Shown: piece by piece, positions 53,018 to 62,044 of the stretch
Position numbering within the stretch: the stretch's first letter is position 1
Layout: each line of letters opens with the position of its first letter
From: Symbiodinium natans
Taxonomy: Eukaryota; Sar; Dinophyceae; Suessiales; Symbiodiniaceae
Length of the DNA stretch: 64,000 nt
Reading direction: 5' to 3'
Assembly (NCBI GenBank): GCA_905221605.1
Contig: CAJNDS010002109.1
Span: 172,501 to 236,500 of the forward strand
Made by a program: the position numbers and the translations under genes
Notes under the pieces: model-generated
What the model was told of the DNA's origin: nothing
What the model saw: the letters and a program-made list of their open reading frames with translations, nothing else
Databases searched by the model: none

Positions 53018-53098
53018 GTTCTTGACATCCCCAAGGTAGACCCGTTAAGCGAGTATGTAGAGTACCCCCAATTCCTCATTCCTTACTCAGAACCAGTA
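53018..53098. mobile_element. TIR element, family H
   Basis: TGGTTCTTGACATCCCC at the left, ACTCAGAACCAGTAG at the right; CCCGTTAAGCGAGTATGTAG in the centre matches 57987. Confidence 0.65.
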
Positions 53099-53119
53099 GT
53101 GTCCTCGAAGCCCTAGTAA

Positions 53120-53235
53120 CCCTAAACCCTAAACCCTAAACCCTAAACCCTAAACCCTAAACCCTAAACCCTAAACCCTAAACCCTAAACCCTAAACCCT
53201 AAACCCTAAACCCCAAGCCCTAAACCCTAAACCCT
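53120..53235 (-). repeat. CCCTAAA array
   Basis: About 15 heptamers, 14 nt before the next acceptor. Confidence 0.98.
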
Positions 53236-53248
53236 GCTCTCTTGGCAG

Positions 53249-53301
53249 TTTGCTGAGCTTGGCCCTGGCGGAGCTTCAGGGGATCAGCGGTCGAGGCATG
53301 G
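53249..53301 (+). CDS. LRR gene exon
   Basis: Completes a Ser codon, then LLSLALAELQGISGRGM and one base. Acceptor GGCAG, donor GTCCCT. Confidence 0.75.
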
Positions 53302-53309
53302 GTCCCTAG

Positions 53310-53460
53310 GGGTTTAGGGTTTAGGGTTTAGGGTTTAGGGTTTAGGGTTTAGGGCTAGGGTTTAGGGTTGAGAGTTTAAGGGGTAAGGGGTTTAGGGTTT
53401 AGTTAGGGGTTTCGGGCTCGGGGCTGGTTTCGGGTTTCGGGGTTTAGGGTTTAGAGGTTT
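53310..53460 (+). repeat. TTTAGGG tract
   Basis: Heptamers, degenerate towards the 3' end. Confidence 0.93.
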
Positions 53461-53863
53461 AAGGGGGTTTCGGGCTGCGGGGCCTTGTGGTCCTTGTAAG
53501 GGGTTTAGGGTTTAGGGTTTCGATGGCACAGCGAGGCTTTTGGGGGGTTTTTCTGGCAGGAGAGGGTGAGGGTTGTAGATGCTTGTAGGTTGGAGATTTG
53601 TGGGGATTTCGGGGTGGTCTAGGGCTTAGGCATAGGGGTAGCCAGCTAGATCCCTTTGCCTGCACCTCCCCCAAAGGAAGGCCCAAAACTCCGAAACATC
53701 ACAATGCCCTCCAGGATTTCAACTGCCCTAAACCCCAAACCCTAAACCCTAAACCCTAAACCCTAAACTCTAAAACCCTAGAACCCTCAAGCCCTAAACC
53801 CCAAACCCTACACTCTACGGGCTCTGCATTAGCGGGCTCTGCAGTAGCTCCAATTCCCCGAAG

Positions 53864-53920
53864 GCCTCTCCGCACTTGCCAGCAGCTTCAGCCGACTGGA
53901 GGTGCGACTTGATGTTCATG
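53864..53920 (+). CDS. LRR gene exon
   Basis: Reads LSALASSFSRLEVRLDVH and one base. Acceptor CGAAG, donor GTGGTA. Joined: RLDVH-DAEGIAAF. Confidence 0.8.
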
Positions 53921-53947
53921 GTGGTATAGGGTTTTCAAAGATTTCGG

Positions 53948-54015
53948 ATTTAGGGTTTAGGGTTTAGGGTTTAGGGTTTAGGGTTTAGGGTTTAGGGTTT
54001 AGGGTTTAGGGTTTG
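53948..54015 (+). repeat. TTTAGGG array
   Basis: About ten perfect heptamers, 27 nt after the donor. Confidence 0.97.
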
Positions 54016-54204
54016 GGAGGTAGGGTCTTCGGTTCTTTTGCAGACCGGCTCTGAAACCCGCCCTCCGAACCTCGGGATCAGCCAAGTTAGGGGTCTCTTA
54101 GCCCCTAACCCTCAAACCCTAGACCCTAAACCCTAAACCCTGAACCCTAAAACCCTGAGCCCTAAACCAGTAACCCTAAATCCTAAACCTTAACCCTAAA
54201 CGCT

Positions 54205-54775
54205 ATTGAAAGGACGACTCTGCCGGCGCTTGCAATGTCCGGATTCACATCGTCGGACAAACCACGGCTACTTACATCAGAGATGTGAGTAGCGACTTTC
54301 CAGGGCCTCTTCCAGAAGTTTGAGCGTAGACTTAACTATCAGCAGGGGCAGATCACGTTCCTCTTCACGATCAGCCCGTGAATGCCTCCCAGGGTGTGGC
54401 TGAGGTCTTCGGAACGGGCCAACGAGGGATGCCACGAGGGATCGCTATCCTGGAAGCCGTGCTTCTGCAGGAGCAGCAACTCCTGTCAGCCTGCTCAGGC
54501 TTCAGACAGCTCGCCTCCACAAGTGACCCGCTAGACCCATGCCTGTCCATGTTACCAGCGCGTGCGAGTTCTTGAGACGCCCTTCTTGCAGAGGTGGATG
54601 GTCCCACGTCATTCCACGGTTCATTTAAGCATCATCCTCTGTCTGTCGCACGTCACACACAAACATCATCACACGGGTCAACATTGTAGTCTTTGTCCGC
54701 TGGCTTCGCCGCTCCGCACTGCTCTGATGTGTCGGTGTAGCGCAAGTACTGTGCGAGGTCAGAGTTAGTCTGGCC
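54205..54775 (+). pseudogene. Coding-like block in two frames, unknown
   Basis: About 54311-54382 reads FQKFERRLNYQQGQITFLFT to a TGA; a second frame (about 54366-54572) then reads QGVAEVFGTGQRGMPRG and EAVLLQEQQLLSACSGF to TGA. The two overlap as if a frameshift had occurred. Composition is protein-like, unlike the LRR exons. No family recognised. Confidence 0.3.
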
Positions 54776-54814
54776 CTAAGGCCTAAGCCCTAAACCCTGG
54801 CGAGGGTTGTTAAG

Positions 54815-54867
54815 ACGCTGAGGGCATCGCCGCCTTCCGGAGGGCTCGGCCAAGCCTGTCGTCCCTC
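54815..54867 (+). CDS. LRR gene exon
   Basis: Reads AEGIAAFRRARPSLSSL after a split Asp codon. Acceptor TTAAG. The 3' end is ambiguous: a GC donor after FRR (54844) joins best to the next exon, but the frame continues as good LRR. Confidence 0.7.
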
Positions 54868-55129
54868 AACCCTGAAACCCTGCAACCCTGAAACCCTAAA
54901 CCCCTAAACCCCTAAGCCCCTAAACCCCTAAACCCCTAAAAACCCCAAAAAACGCTAAAACCCTAAGCCCTAAGCCTCAAAGCTTCATGAGCCTCAGGGT
55001 TTTGGGACAAAGCCAGCCTCGGGTGTCAGCAACTGGCTGGCCACAGCTGGGTGGAAACGTAGGCACCCTAAACCCTAAACCCTAAATCCTAAACCCTAAA
55101 CCCTAAATCCTAAACCCCAAACCCTAAAC

Positions 55130-55200
55130 CCTAAACCCTAAACCCTAAACCCTAAACCCTAAACCCTAAACCCTAAACCCTAAACCCTAAACCCTAAACC
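55130..55200 (-). repeat. CCCTAAA array
   Basis: About ten heptamers. Confidence 0.97.
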
Positions 55201-55254
55201 CGAAACCCGAAACCCGAAACATAGGCGATTAGAGCGTTCCGAGATTCTCGGAAG

Positions 55255-55293
55255 GCGTCGGAAGCCCTCCACATCTGCCTCACAAACTGCTCC
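55255..55293 (+). CDS. LRR gene exon
   Basis: Reads ASEALHICLTNCS. Acceptor GGAAG, donor GA (GACACT). Joined: LTNCS-EVCDGGLAAL, exact spacing; the next exon starts GAA, so GA is at both borders. Confidence 0.75.
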
Positions 55294-55539
55294 GACACTC
55301 GGCCTGCAGCAAGGTGTCCGCGACATGCACGTGCAGTCCAGGGAGCCCAGGTTTCAAGAGGGTAAGGCTTGAAGGGCCTAGGGATTAGGGGCTACCGAGA
55401 GATTAAGGGCTTTTTTGAGGGTTTAGGGTTTAGGGCTCAACAAACGGGTGTGCGGAGCGATGGTCAGTCTGAAGTTCTTCACCAGCACCCCACGCTGATC
55501 CCTAGGAAGGAGCCCTGCCAAACCCTATGAAACCCGACG

Positions 55540-55960
55540 AAGCCCTACGAAGTTCCACAAAACCGTATAGAAGTTCCTAAAAGGAACCATCTGAACCCTA
55601 TAAGAATCTCTTAAAACACCGTATGAACCCTATAAGAACTTGTAAAACATACAAACCAAACATGTATATATATATATATATATAGATAGATAGATAGATA
55701 GATAGATATATAACAACCCTATGAAAAACGGATAAACACCCTATTAACACCCTATAAAACCCGATAAAGAGAACTATATAAACCCTTGAAAAACCGTATC
55801 AAAAACCATATAAACCCTACAAGAACCCTGCAAAACAAAGCTATAAAGACCTTATAAAGACCCTAGCCCAGTTGAACCCTGTTGCACCCTAAGAAAGCCC
55901 CAAGAAAGAAGCGTGAAACCTTATAAGGCCTAGACCCTCGACTCAAGACCTCCACTGCGC
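55540..55960. repeat. Degenerate AAACCCTATAAA tract with TA/GATA microsatellite
   Basis: Loose CCCTATAA-GAAC units around a TA and GATA run (55661-55712). Similar to 32195. Confidence 0.75.
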
Positions 55961-56044
55961 CCCCGAAACCCTGAACCCTAAACCCTAAACCTTTAAACCC
56001 AAAGCCCTAGACCTTAAACCCTAAACCCTAAACTTTTATACCCT

Positions 56045-56135
56045 AAACCCCAAGCCCTAAGCCCTAAGCCCTAAGCCCTAAGCCCTAAGCCCTAAGCCCT
56101 AAGCCCTAAACCCTAAACCCTAAACCCTAAACCCT
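56045..56135 (-). repeat. CCCTAAG then CCCTAAA array
   Basis: Eight units then five. Confidence 0.97.
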
Positions 56136-56151
56136 CCGGCGTCTCTCGCAG

Positions 56152-56209
56152 GAAGTCTGCGACGGCGGCCTCGCAGCCTTGGGGCGCCAGCTGCCGAAGA
56201 GCCTTACGA
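56152..56209 (+). CDS. LRR gene exon
   Basis: Reads EVCDGGLAALGRQLPKSLT and one base. Acceptor TCGCAG, donor GCTGCA. Next exon begins GCTTAA: GCT at both borders. Confidence 0.85.
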
Positions 56210-56231
56210 GCTGCAGCCCTGGTTCTTGAGA

Positions 56232-56308
56232 GTTTAGGGTTTAGGGTTTAGGGTTTAGGGTTTAGGGTTTAGGGTTTAGGGTTTGGGGTTTGGGGTTTGG
56301 GGTTTAGG
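56232..56308 (+). repeat. TTTAGGG/TTTGGGG array
   Basis: Seven perfect heptamers, then three TTTGGGG, 23 nt after the donor. Confidence 0.97.
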
Positions 56309-56450
56309 CTTCCTTACTAAGCTCCTCTATGCTCCCCCTGTAGGTTCCCCCTTTAAATAACCTTAATTAGGCTTAGTATCCCTACATAGGGCGAACCTGG
56401 GGGGGGGGGGGGGCAGTATAGAAGGGGTCTGTAGGGGAACCCCGGAAAAT
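56308..56450. mobile_element. Element related to family I
   Basis: GCTCCCCCTGTAGGTTCCCC and GGGGTCTGTAGGGGAACCCC are inverted arms with a poly-G interruption. Confidence 0.55.
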
Positions 56451-56789
56451 CTTAAGTAACAACGGTCATAGTCATAGGAATCAGTTTTTAAGATTAGAGA
56501 AATCTTTAGGGTGATATATGATTTCGGATTTCGGACCTAGACTTCCATTCGGGGTCAGGATGTTTAGGGCTCATATAGGTTTTAGGTTGGATGCATGCAT
56601 GGTTTAGGGTTTAGGGGTTGGGTTTGGATGTACAGAGTATAGGGTTTAGGGTTTAGGGTGTTGGGTCTAGGGTGCTTTGGTGGTTTAGTTGCAGCGTCTT
56701 CGTCTTGGAGCCCGCCGTCGGTGCTGGTTGCCACGTGTCCCCGACACATGCCCGCATGAGAGTAGTCCTGCCCCTAAACCCTAAACTCT

Positions 56790-56890
56790 AAACCCTAAAC
56801 CCTAAACCCTAAACCCTAAACCCTAAACCCTAAACCCTAAACCTAAACCCTAAACCCTACATCCCAAACCCTAAACCCTAAACCCTAACC
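56790..56890 (-). repeat. CCCTAAA array
   Basis: About 13 units, one hexamer. Confidence 0.96.
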
Positions 56891-57296
56891 CCATCTAAAA
56901 GAGGTCATAGGGGTTGTACAAAAAAAAAACCCTGACCCCCAATTCAGAGAATTCCCACCCAGGGTCAGTTCTTTCAGCCGCCAGGGTCCCATTAATCACG
57001 GCAGAGGCAGCGCCTCCCAGCGGTGAGCTGCAGAAAGGTGAGGGGTTTAGGATTAGGGGTTTAGTTTAGGGTCTAGGGTTTAGGGTTTTGGGTTTTGGGT
57101 TTTGGGTTTTTGGGGGTTCAGGGTTGAAAGGGTTGATAGGGTTTGTAGGGTTTGTGGGGTTTGTAGGGTTTGCCACGCCCACTTCGGCCCTAAGCCCCCC
57201 AACCCTTCTCTCTAACTCCAGATTTTTCAAGTCTAGGCGCGGATTCAGAACCTTAAACCAAACCCTACGACAGCACAGCTGAAAAGCAAGCCTGAG

Positions 57297-57350
57297 GCTT
57301 AACGCTGGATTTGGACGGCTGCACGAAGATCGGCGATGCCGGATTCGCAG
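57297..57350 (+). CDS. LRR gene exon
   Basis: Reads LTLDLDGCTKIGDAGFA and one base: the clearest consensus CTKIGDAG step. Acceptor CTGAG, donor GCTGAG. Confidence 0.88.
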
Positions 57351-57397
57351 GCTGAGTCTGGGATCTGGGTGCGTGTTATGATGCAATTGCAATATCT

Positions 57398-57506
57398 TCA
57401 AGGGTCCATGTACCCGTATAGTATATATTTGGGCCCTAAAGCTACTATATGGGAACCCCATTTAAGGCCCAGGTATATACTATATAGGTACATGGACCCT
57501 TACAAT
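57398..57506. mobile_element. Palindromic element with long TIR
   Basis: Left arm AAGGGTCCATGTACCCGTAT continuing AGTATATA; right arm TATATACTATATAGGTACAT continuing GGACCCTT; symmetric over about 27 bases. Non-coding. Confidence 0.75.
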
Positions 57507-57537
57507 ATGGGGGGTTTACGAAAATAGGGGGTGTGAC

Positions 57538-57645
57538 CCTAAACCCTAAACCCTAAACCCTAAACCCTAAACCCTAAACCCTAAACCCTAAACCCTAAAC
57601 CCTAAACCCTAAACCCTAAACCCTAAACCCTAAACCCAAAACCCT
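57538..57645 (-). repeat. CCCTAAA array
   Basis: About 14 heptamers in the 5' half of this intron, with TTTAGGG at 57737-57795 in the 3' half: inverted, but opposite to the usual order. Confidence 0.97.
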
Positions 57646-57736
57646 AAGTTTACGAACATAGGGGACCCAATCTGCAGCTTCAGGTCTGAGTGCCTGCACG
57701 CACTCCGAGCCTTCCAGCCTTTTGCTGATCTTTCAG

Positions 57737-57795
57737 GGTGTAGGGTTTAGGGTTTAGGGTTTAGGGTTTAGGGTTTAGGGTTTAGGGTTTAGGGC
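57737..57795 (+). repeat. TTTAGGG array
   Basis: Eight perfect heptamers. Confidence 0.97.
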
Positions 57796-57904
57796 AACTG
57801 TGTTTATTTTCCGGGTAACCCGCAAACAAAATGAGTCGACGTGGGCCCTCCAGAATCTCATGGCCGCTTACCTGAAACCCCTTTTCGCCCGAAAGCCCGG
57901 GCAG

Positions 57905-57943
57905 GTCTCAGCCATCAGCTGCCCTCGGGCCTAGAGTCGCTCC
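57905..57943 (+). CDS. LRR gene exon
   Basis: Reads LSHQLPSGLESL after a split Gly codon. Acceptor GGCAG. Joined: GDAGFAG-LSHQLPSGL. The 3' end is not settled. Confidence 0.75.
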
Positions 57944-57986
57944 GTTGTTACTTCTCAGGCCGGGGCAATCGGGGAAGGTGGGCAGG

Positions 57987-58092
57987 TTCTTCGTAGGGAA
58001 TGGGGGAATGGGGTGCCCTATGTCCCCCTATATACCCGTTAAGGGAGTATGTAGGGTACCTGAGTCCCCCCATTTCCTGCGAAGAACCAGGG
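57987..58092. mobile_element. TIR element, family H
   Basis: GGTTCTTCGTAGGGAATGGG at the left; CCATTTCCTGCGAAGAACC at the right. Confidence 0.8.
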
Positions 58093-58308
58093 GGAAGGTG
58101 GGCACGTGGGTTTAAGGGTTGCTGCGAAGTGGCAGGGTATAGGGTCCTGACTTGCTAGAGTCCATAGATTGCAGGGGCTCAGGGGAGGGGCTTGGGGTTT
58201 TGGGTTTTGGGGTTTAGGGTTTAGGGTTTAGGGTTTAGTTGAAGGTTCGTGCATAGTGCATAGTCGCAAGAAAGTAGTTAGTGTCTTTAGAGGCAACAGG
58301 TCTGCTAG

Positions 58309-58337
58309 CTGCGGTTGTGGCGGTTAGCCTGCCCAGA
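58309..58337 (+). CDS. LRR-like exon (weak)
   Basis: Reads LRLWRLACP; fits between neighbouring exons as SLRLWRLACPxVADGG but the 5' border phase does not. Confidence 0.45.
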
Positions 58338-58769
58338 GATCTGCTCAGACCGATGGAAAGATTGAGGACTGAGGCGGGTTCAGGATTTAGGGTTAATGTA
58401 GGGGGTTGAGGGTTTAGGGTCTAGGGTTTAGGGTTATTTCGGGTTTCGGGTGGTATACGAGTGAGTTGAGGGGCTGAGAACCCAGAAAACGCGACTACGA
58501 GGGTTTAGGGGTTGGCGATGAAGCACAACACGAAGATGCCAATGTGAAGTGAGTTCAGGTGCATGCCACAGCGCCAAAACCCTAAACCATAAAACCTAAG
58601 CCTAAACCCCAAACCCTGCAGCCCCAAACCCTAAAGTCCCAAGCCGCTAAAGCCCCAAACCCTTAAAGCTCCAAACCCCTTAAAGCTCCCAACCCGAAGC
58701 CGCAAACCCCTCACCCCAACACCCTTTGCTAAACCCTGAACCCTAAACCCCGTCAGAAGGCTGCCCAAG

Positions 58770-58820
58770 CGTGGCGGACGGCGGCTTCGCCGCGCTGGCC
58801 GCCGGGTTGCCGCAGAGTTT
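58770..58820 (+). CDS. LRR gene exon
   Basis: Reads VADGGFAALAAGLPQS and a split Leu codon. GC donor (GCACCT) proposed; acceptor CCAAG, or an earlier AAG at 58759 that adds GCPS. Joined to 59952: LPQSLRYLELE. Confidence 0.75.
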
Positions 58821-58867
58821 GCACCTGGGCTGAGTGGCTTCAGGTTTTCGGGCTTGGTGGTTTCGTG

Positions 58868-58952
58868 GAGCCCTTTTCCCTTTGTTTGGATGTACAAATA
58901 CCAACCCCAAGAAGGATGCCCTGATCAAAAATCTGGTTGCTGGGCTACCAAG
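58868..58952. mobile_element. TIR element, family B (partial)
   Basis: GCCCTTTTCCCTTTGTTTGG and GGTTGCTGGGCTACCAAGAG; the leftmost bases are missing. Confidence 0.65.
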
Positions 58953-59059
58953 AGGGTTTAGGTCGGGACGTGTCACGCAGTAGCAGTCGTTACTGGAGAC
59001 TTAACAGGGGTTCGTGTTTGGGGTTAAAAAGGATGTAGGCTAGAATCTTGAAGGTTCCA

Positions 59060-59310
59060 CCCTAAACCCTAAACCCTAAACCCTAAACCCTAAACCCTAA
59101 ACCCTAAACCCTAAACCCTAAACCCTAAACCCTAAACCCTAAACCCTAAACCCTAAACCCTAAACCCTAAACCCTAAACCCTAAACCCTAAACCCTAAAC
59201 CCTAAACCCTAAACCCTAAACCCTAAACCCTAAACCCTAAACCCTAAACCCTAAACCCTAAACCCTAAACCCTAAACCCTAAACCCTAAACCCTAAACCC
59301 TAAACCCTAA
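59060..59310 (-). repeat. CCCTAAA array, 250 bp
   Basis: About 35 heptamers, virtually perfect; the longest pure run in the window. CCCTAAAAA and CCTAAAG variants follow to 59405. Confidence 0.99.
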
Positions 59311-59539
59311 CCCTAAAAACCCTAAAAACCCTAAAAACCCTAAAAGCCCTAAAGCCTAAAGCCTAAACCCTAAAGCCTAAAGCCTAAACCCTAAACCCTA
59401 AACCCTGTTTCCGTACAGTCATGACTAGGTATTTTATAGTAAGGAAGCCTTTAGACTTCAGATGGCTTAGGGTTGGGTCTTCCCCTCCTCCCCCCCGCCC
59501 CCCCCCACGCCCGGCCCCATGCCACCCTCCCCCCCCCTC

Positions 59540-59625
59540 TGGGTTTAGGGTTTAGGGTTTTAGGGTTTAGGGTTTAGGGTTTAGGGTTTAGGGTTTAGGG
59601 TTTAGGGCTCAGGGCTTAGGGCTTA
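59540..59625 (+). repeat. TTTAGGG tract
   Basis: About ten heptamers then CTTAGGG variants, following a C-rich run. The inverse array is upstream at 59060. Confidence 0.95.
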
Positions 59626-59739
59626 GGGCGCTCCCTTGTCGAATACGGAGCCTTGTGATCAGCGTTCCAGAGACGAGATAACTCGATGAACCATTTCTAA
59701 GTCTTCAATGCCCTTGGAGAAGCCCACATAAATTAGGGG

Positions 59740-59890
59740 TAGTACATTTTTTTTTTTTTTTTTTGGGGGGGGGGGGGTGGTCCGTATTGTAAGGGAAGCC
59801 TACTGTTTGGTGTCTATTTTGGGGTCCTCTATTTTCGTCAATTCCCATATATATATATATGTATGTGTATATATATATATATATATGGTA
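59740..59890. repeat. Poly-T/poly-G run and TA microsatellite
   Basis: T and G homopolymers at 59750-59777; ATATATGTATGTGTATATAT palindromic run at 59849-59886. Confidence 0.9.
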
Positions 59891-59951
59891 TCACCTTCTA
59901 AACCCCTAGAAGCCCGCATCGTGGATTATTTCATACACGCGTGATAACCAG

Positions 59952-59985
59952 GCGCTACCTCGAGCTGGAGCCTGCCACACTCACG
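59952..59985 (+). CDS. LRR gene exon
   Basis: Completes Leu, then RYLELEPATLT. Acceptor ACCAG, donor GA (GACGGC). The next exon begins GAT, repeating GA at both borders. Confidence 0.65.
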
Positions 59986-60357
59986 GACGGCAGGGGGGGG
60001 GGGGGGGGTTTAGGGTTAGGTTTGCGGGGGTTCTGATAATTATTCTCCCAAACGACAACGGGGTTCTGATGATTCTCCCAAACGACACCTCCTCAAGCCC
60101 ATAACCCAAAGCCCCAAACCCTAAGCCCTCACCCTCCAGAGCCCCAACGCAGCCCGCAATATACCGGCTGCTCCGGCAACCCCGATGCCCAAGCCCTGAC
60201 TGCTGAAACCCTCTTTTCTCCGGAACTATCCACACAATCCATAAAGCCTAAACTCTACAGCCCGAAGCTCTTTTGACTCGAATGCCCTAAGCCCCAAAAC
60301 CCCCAAACCCTGAAGGCTACCCTACAGAACCGAACCCTGCCCTCCAAGAACCCTAGA

Positions 60358-60363
60358 CCCCCC

Positions 60364-60410
<47 letters not shown>

Positions 60411-60412
60411 AC
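60358..60412 (+). repeat. Poly-C run
   Basis: About 50 C with two A, followed by C-rich sequence. Confidence 0.97.
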
Positions 60413-60597
60413 CCCCTTCCCTCCCCCCCGTTCCCTCCCCCTTAAAAAAGCAAACAATTAAACCCTCAACCCGAACCCCGAATGCCTACAACCCCAAATC
60501 CCCCAAAACCCCGAAACCCCAAAACCCCTTAACCCCAAAACCCCTAAAGCCCTCAGGAGTGCTCCGGGGAGTCTTATTCTTGCGAGCAGGGCCCCCC

Positions 60598-60705
60598 AAT
60601 ATCAATATTATTATTCTTATTATTATTTTTATTATGATGATGATTATTATTATGATGATTATGATTATGATTATTATGAGTACTATGATCATGATTATTA
60701 TTGCT
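60598..60705 (+). repeat. ATT/ATG triplet tract
   Basis: Imperfect TTA and GAT units; the Ile/Met open frames are artefacts. Confidence 0.93.
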
Positions 60706-60839
60706 AGTACTTGGGGGTTTAAGAAAAACACTGTGGGCGCTTGTTTTGTATTAGACAAACACGCGTCCACAGCGTCCCTTTCTGAAGCCCTAGACCCTAG
60801 ACCCTACACCCTAAACCCTAAACCCTAAACCCTCGACCC

Positions 60840-60965
60840 TAGACCCTAAAACCCTAAACCCTAAACCCTAAACCCTAAACCCTAAACCCTAAACCCTAAA
60901 CCCTAAACCCTAAACCCTAAACCCTAAACCCTAAACCCTAAACCCTAAACCCTAAACCCTAAACC
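60840..60965 (-). repeat. CCCTAAA array
   Basis: About 17 heptamers, ending 16 nt before the next acceptor. Confidence 0.98.
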
Positions 60966-60981
60966 CGACTGCTTTGCGGAG

Positions 60982-61041
60982 GATGCCGGCCTTGCAGCGC
61001 TTCGCGAGGCCCTGGCATCGCGGCAGCTGGAGTTGAAGCTG
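60982..61041 (+). CDS. LRR gene exon
   Basis: Reads DAGLAALREALASRQLELKL. Acceptor GCGGAG, GT donor (GTCGGA) or GC donor five bases earlier. Confidence 0.82.
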
Positions 61042-61077
61042 GTCGGATGGGGTTGGGGGGGGGGGGGGGGGGTGGGG

Positions 61078-61295
61078 TTTAGGGTTTAGGGTTTAGGGTT
61101 AGGGCTTAGGGCTTAGGGCTTAGGGCTTAGGGCTTAGGGCTTAGGGCTTAGGGCTTAGGGCTTAGGGCTTAGGGCTTAGGGCTTAGCGCTTAGGGCTTAG
61201 GGCTTAGGGCTTAGGGCTTAGGGCTTAGGGCTTAGGGTTTAGGGTTTAGGGTTTAGGGTTTAGGGTTTAGGGTTTAGGGTTTAGGGTTTGGAGGG
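61078..61295 (+). repeat. TTTAGGG, GGGCTTA, TTTAGGG array
   Basis: Three blocks in order: TTTAGGG, about 20 CTTAGGG heptamers, then about eight TTTAGGG, in the 5' half of an intron. Confidence 0.98.
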
Positions 61296-61526
61296 GAAGG
61301 GGGGGGAGGGAGGGTTGATGAGGTTTAGGAAGTTCAGGGTTATGGTTTAGAGTCTAAGGGTTTGGGGTTTGAGAAGTTGGGGTCCGGGGTTTTGGGGCTT
61401 TGGGTTTGGGGCGGGCCCCTTATCTTCGGCAGGCTGAGATCACATGCTGTCTCGTTACGTGCTCGGGGCCAGGACATCAGGCTTTACAGCTTCAAGGTGC
61501 GAAGCTTTGCGGGTTCGAGGGCTAAG

Positions 61527-61640
61527 CCCTAAACCCTAAACCCTAAACCCTAAACCCTAAACCCTAAACCCTAAACCCTAAACCCTGAACCCTGAACCCT
61601 GAAAACCCTAAACCCTAAACCCTAAACCTTAAACCCTAAA
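61527..61640 (-). repeat. CCCTAAA array
   Basis: About 13 units with CCCTGAA variants; partner of 61078 in the same intron. Confidence 0.96.
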
Positions 61641-61673
61641 GCATCAACAAGTAAGTCCAGGGGCGGCCGACTT

Positions 61674-61730
61674 CTTCCCCAAAGATGCTGAAGCCTACCT
61701 AGCTATCGGCTTTGAAAGGCCACTCTCAGG
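61674..61730 (+). CDS. LRR-like exon (weak)
   Basis: After TCCAG, one frame reads PKDAEAYLAIGFERPLS, similar to DAEGIAAFRRA at 54815. Borders unresolved. Confidence 0.4.
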
Positions 61731-61784
61731 CTCTTCAGAACCTGAATTTCTGAACCCCCTGAAAGCCCCTCAAGCTAGTTCAGG

Positions 61785-61886
61785 GGTCGGAATAGTTACT
61801 CGGCACAATACTCATAGTATTCCCTGTACTGTACCTATTCCCTAAACCCTAAACCCTAATTTATCAAGGCCCCTAAAGATAGTCTT
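61785..61886. mobile_element. Family F element with CCCTAAA units inside
   Basis: GGGTCGGAATAGTTACT ... CATAGTATTCCCT, then CCCTAAACCCTAAACCCTAA, then TTTATCAAGGCCCCTA. Copies at 17491 and 25572 lack the heptamers. Confidence 0.65.
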
Positions 61887-61930
61887 AAACCTCCAACGCC
61901 CAAGCCTCCTCTCAGCCGCAACTCGCCAGG

Positions 61931-61985
61931 ACGTTGCCTACACAGACGTGGATCCCGATATTGCAGCCGAGCTTATAGGCGGCGG
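61931..61985 (+). CDS. LRR-like exon (weak)
   Basis: After CGCCAG, reads VAYTDVDPDIAAELIGGG; TDxDxDIAAELI resembles IGDxGLAALA. Confidence 0.45.
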
Positions 61986-62044
61986 GGGCAGAGTGGATGT
62001 AGGGTTGTTGGCACTCTTTTTTTGTGGGAGGTGATGGGGGTAAT

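Noticed and set aside
59060-59310. True chromosome end (telomere)
   Set aside because: Arrays are internal, in both orientations and flanked by exons; this is not a terminus, though an assembly join cannot be fully excluded.
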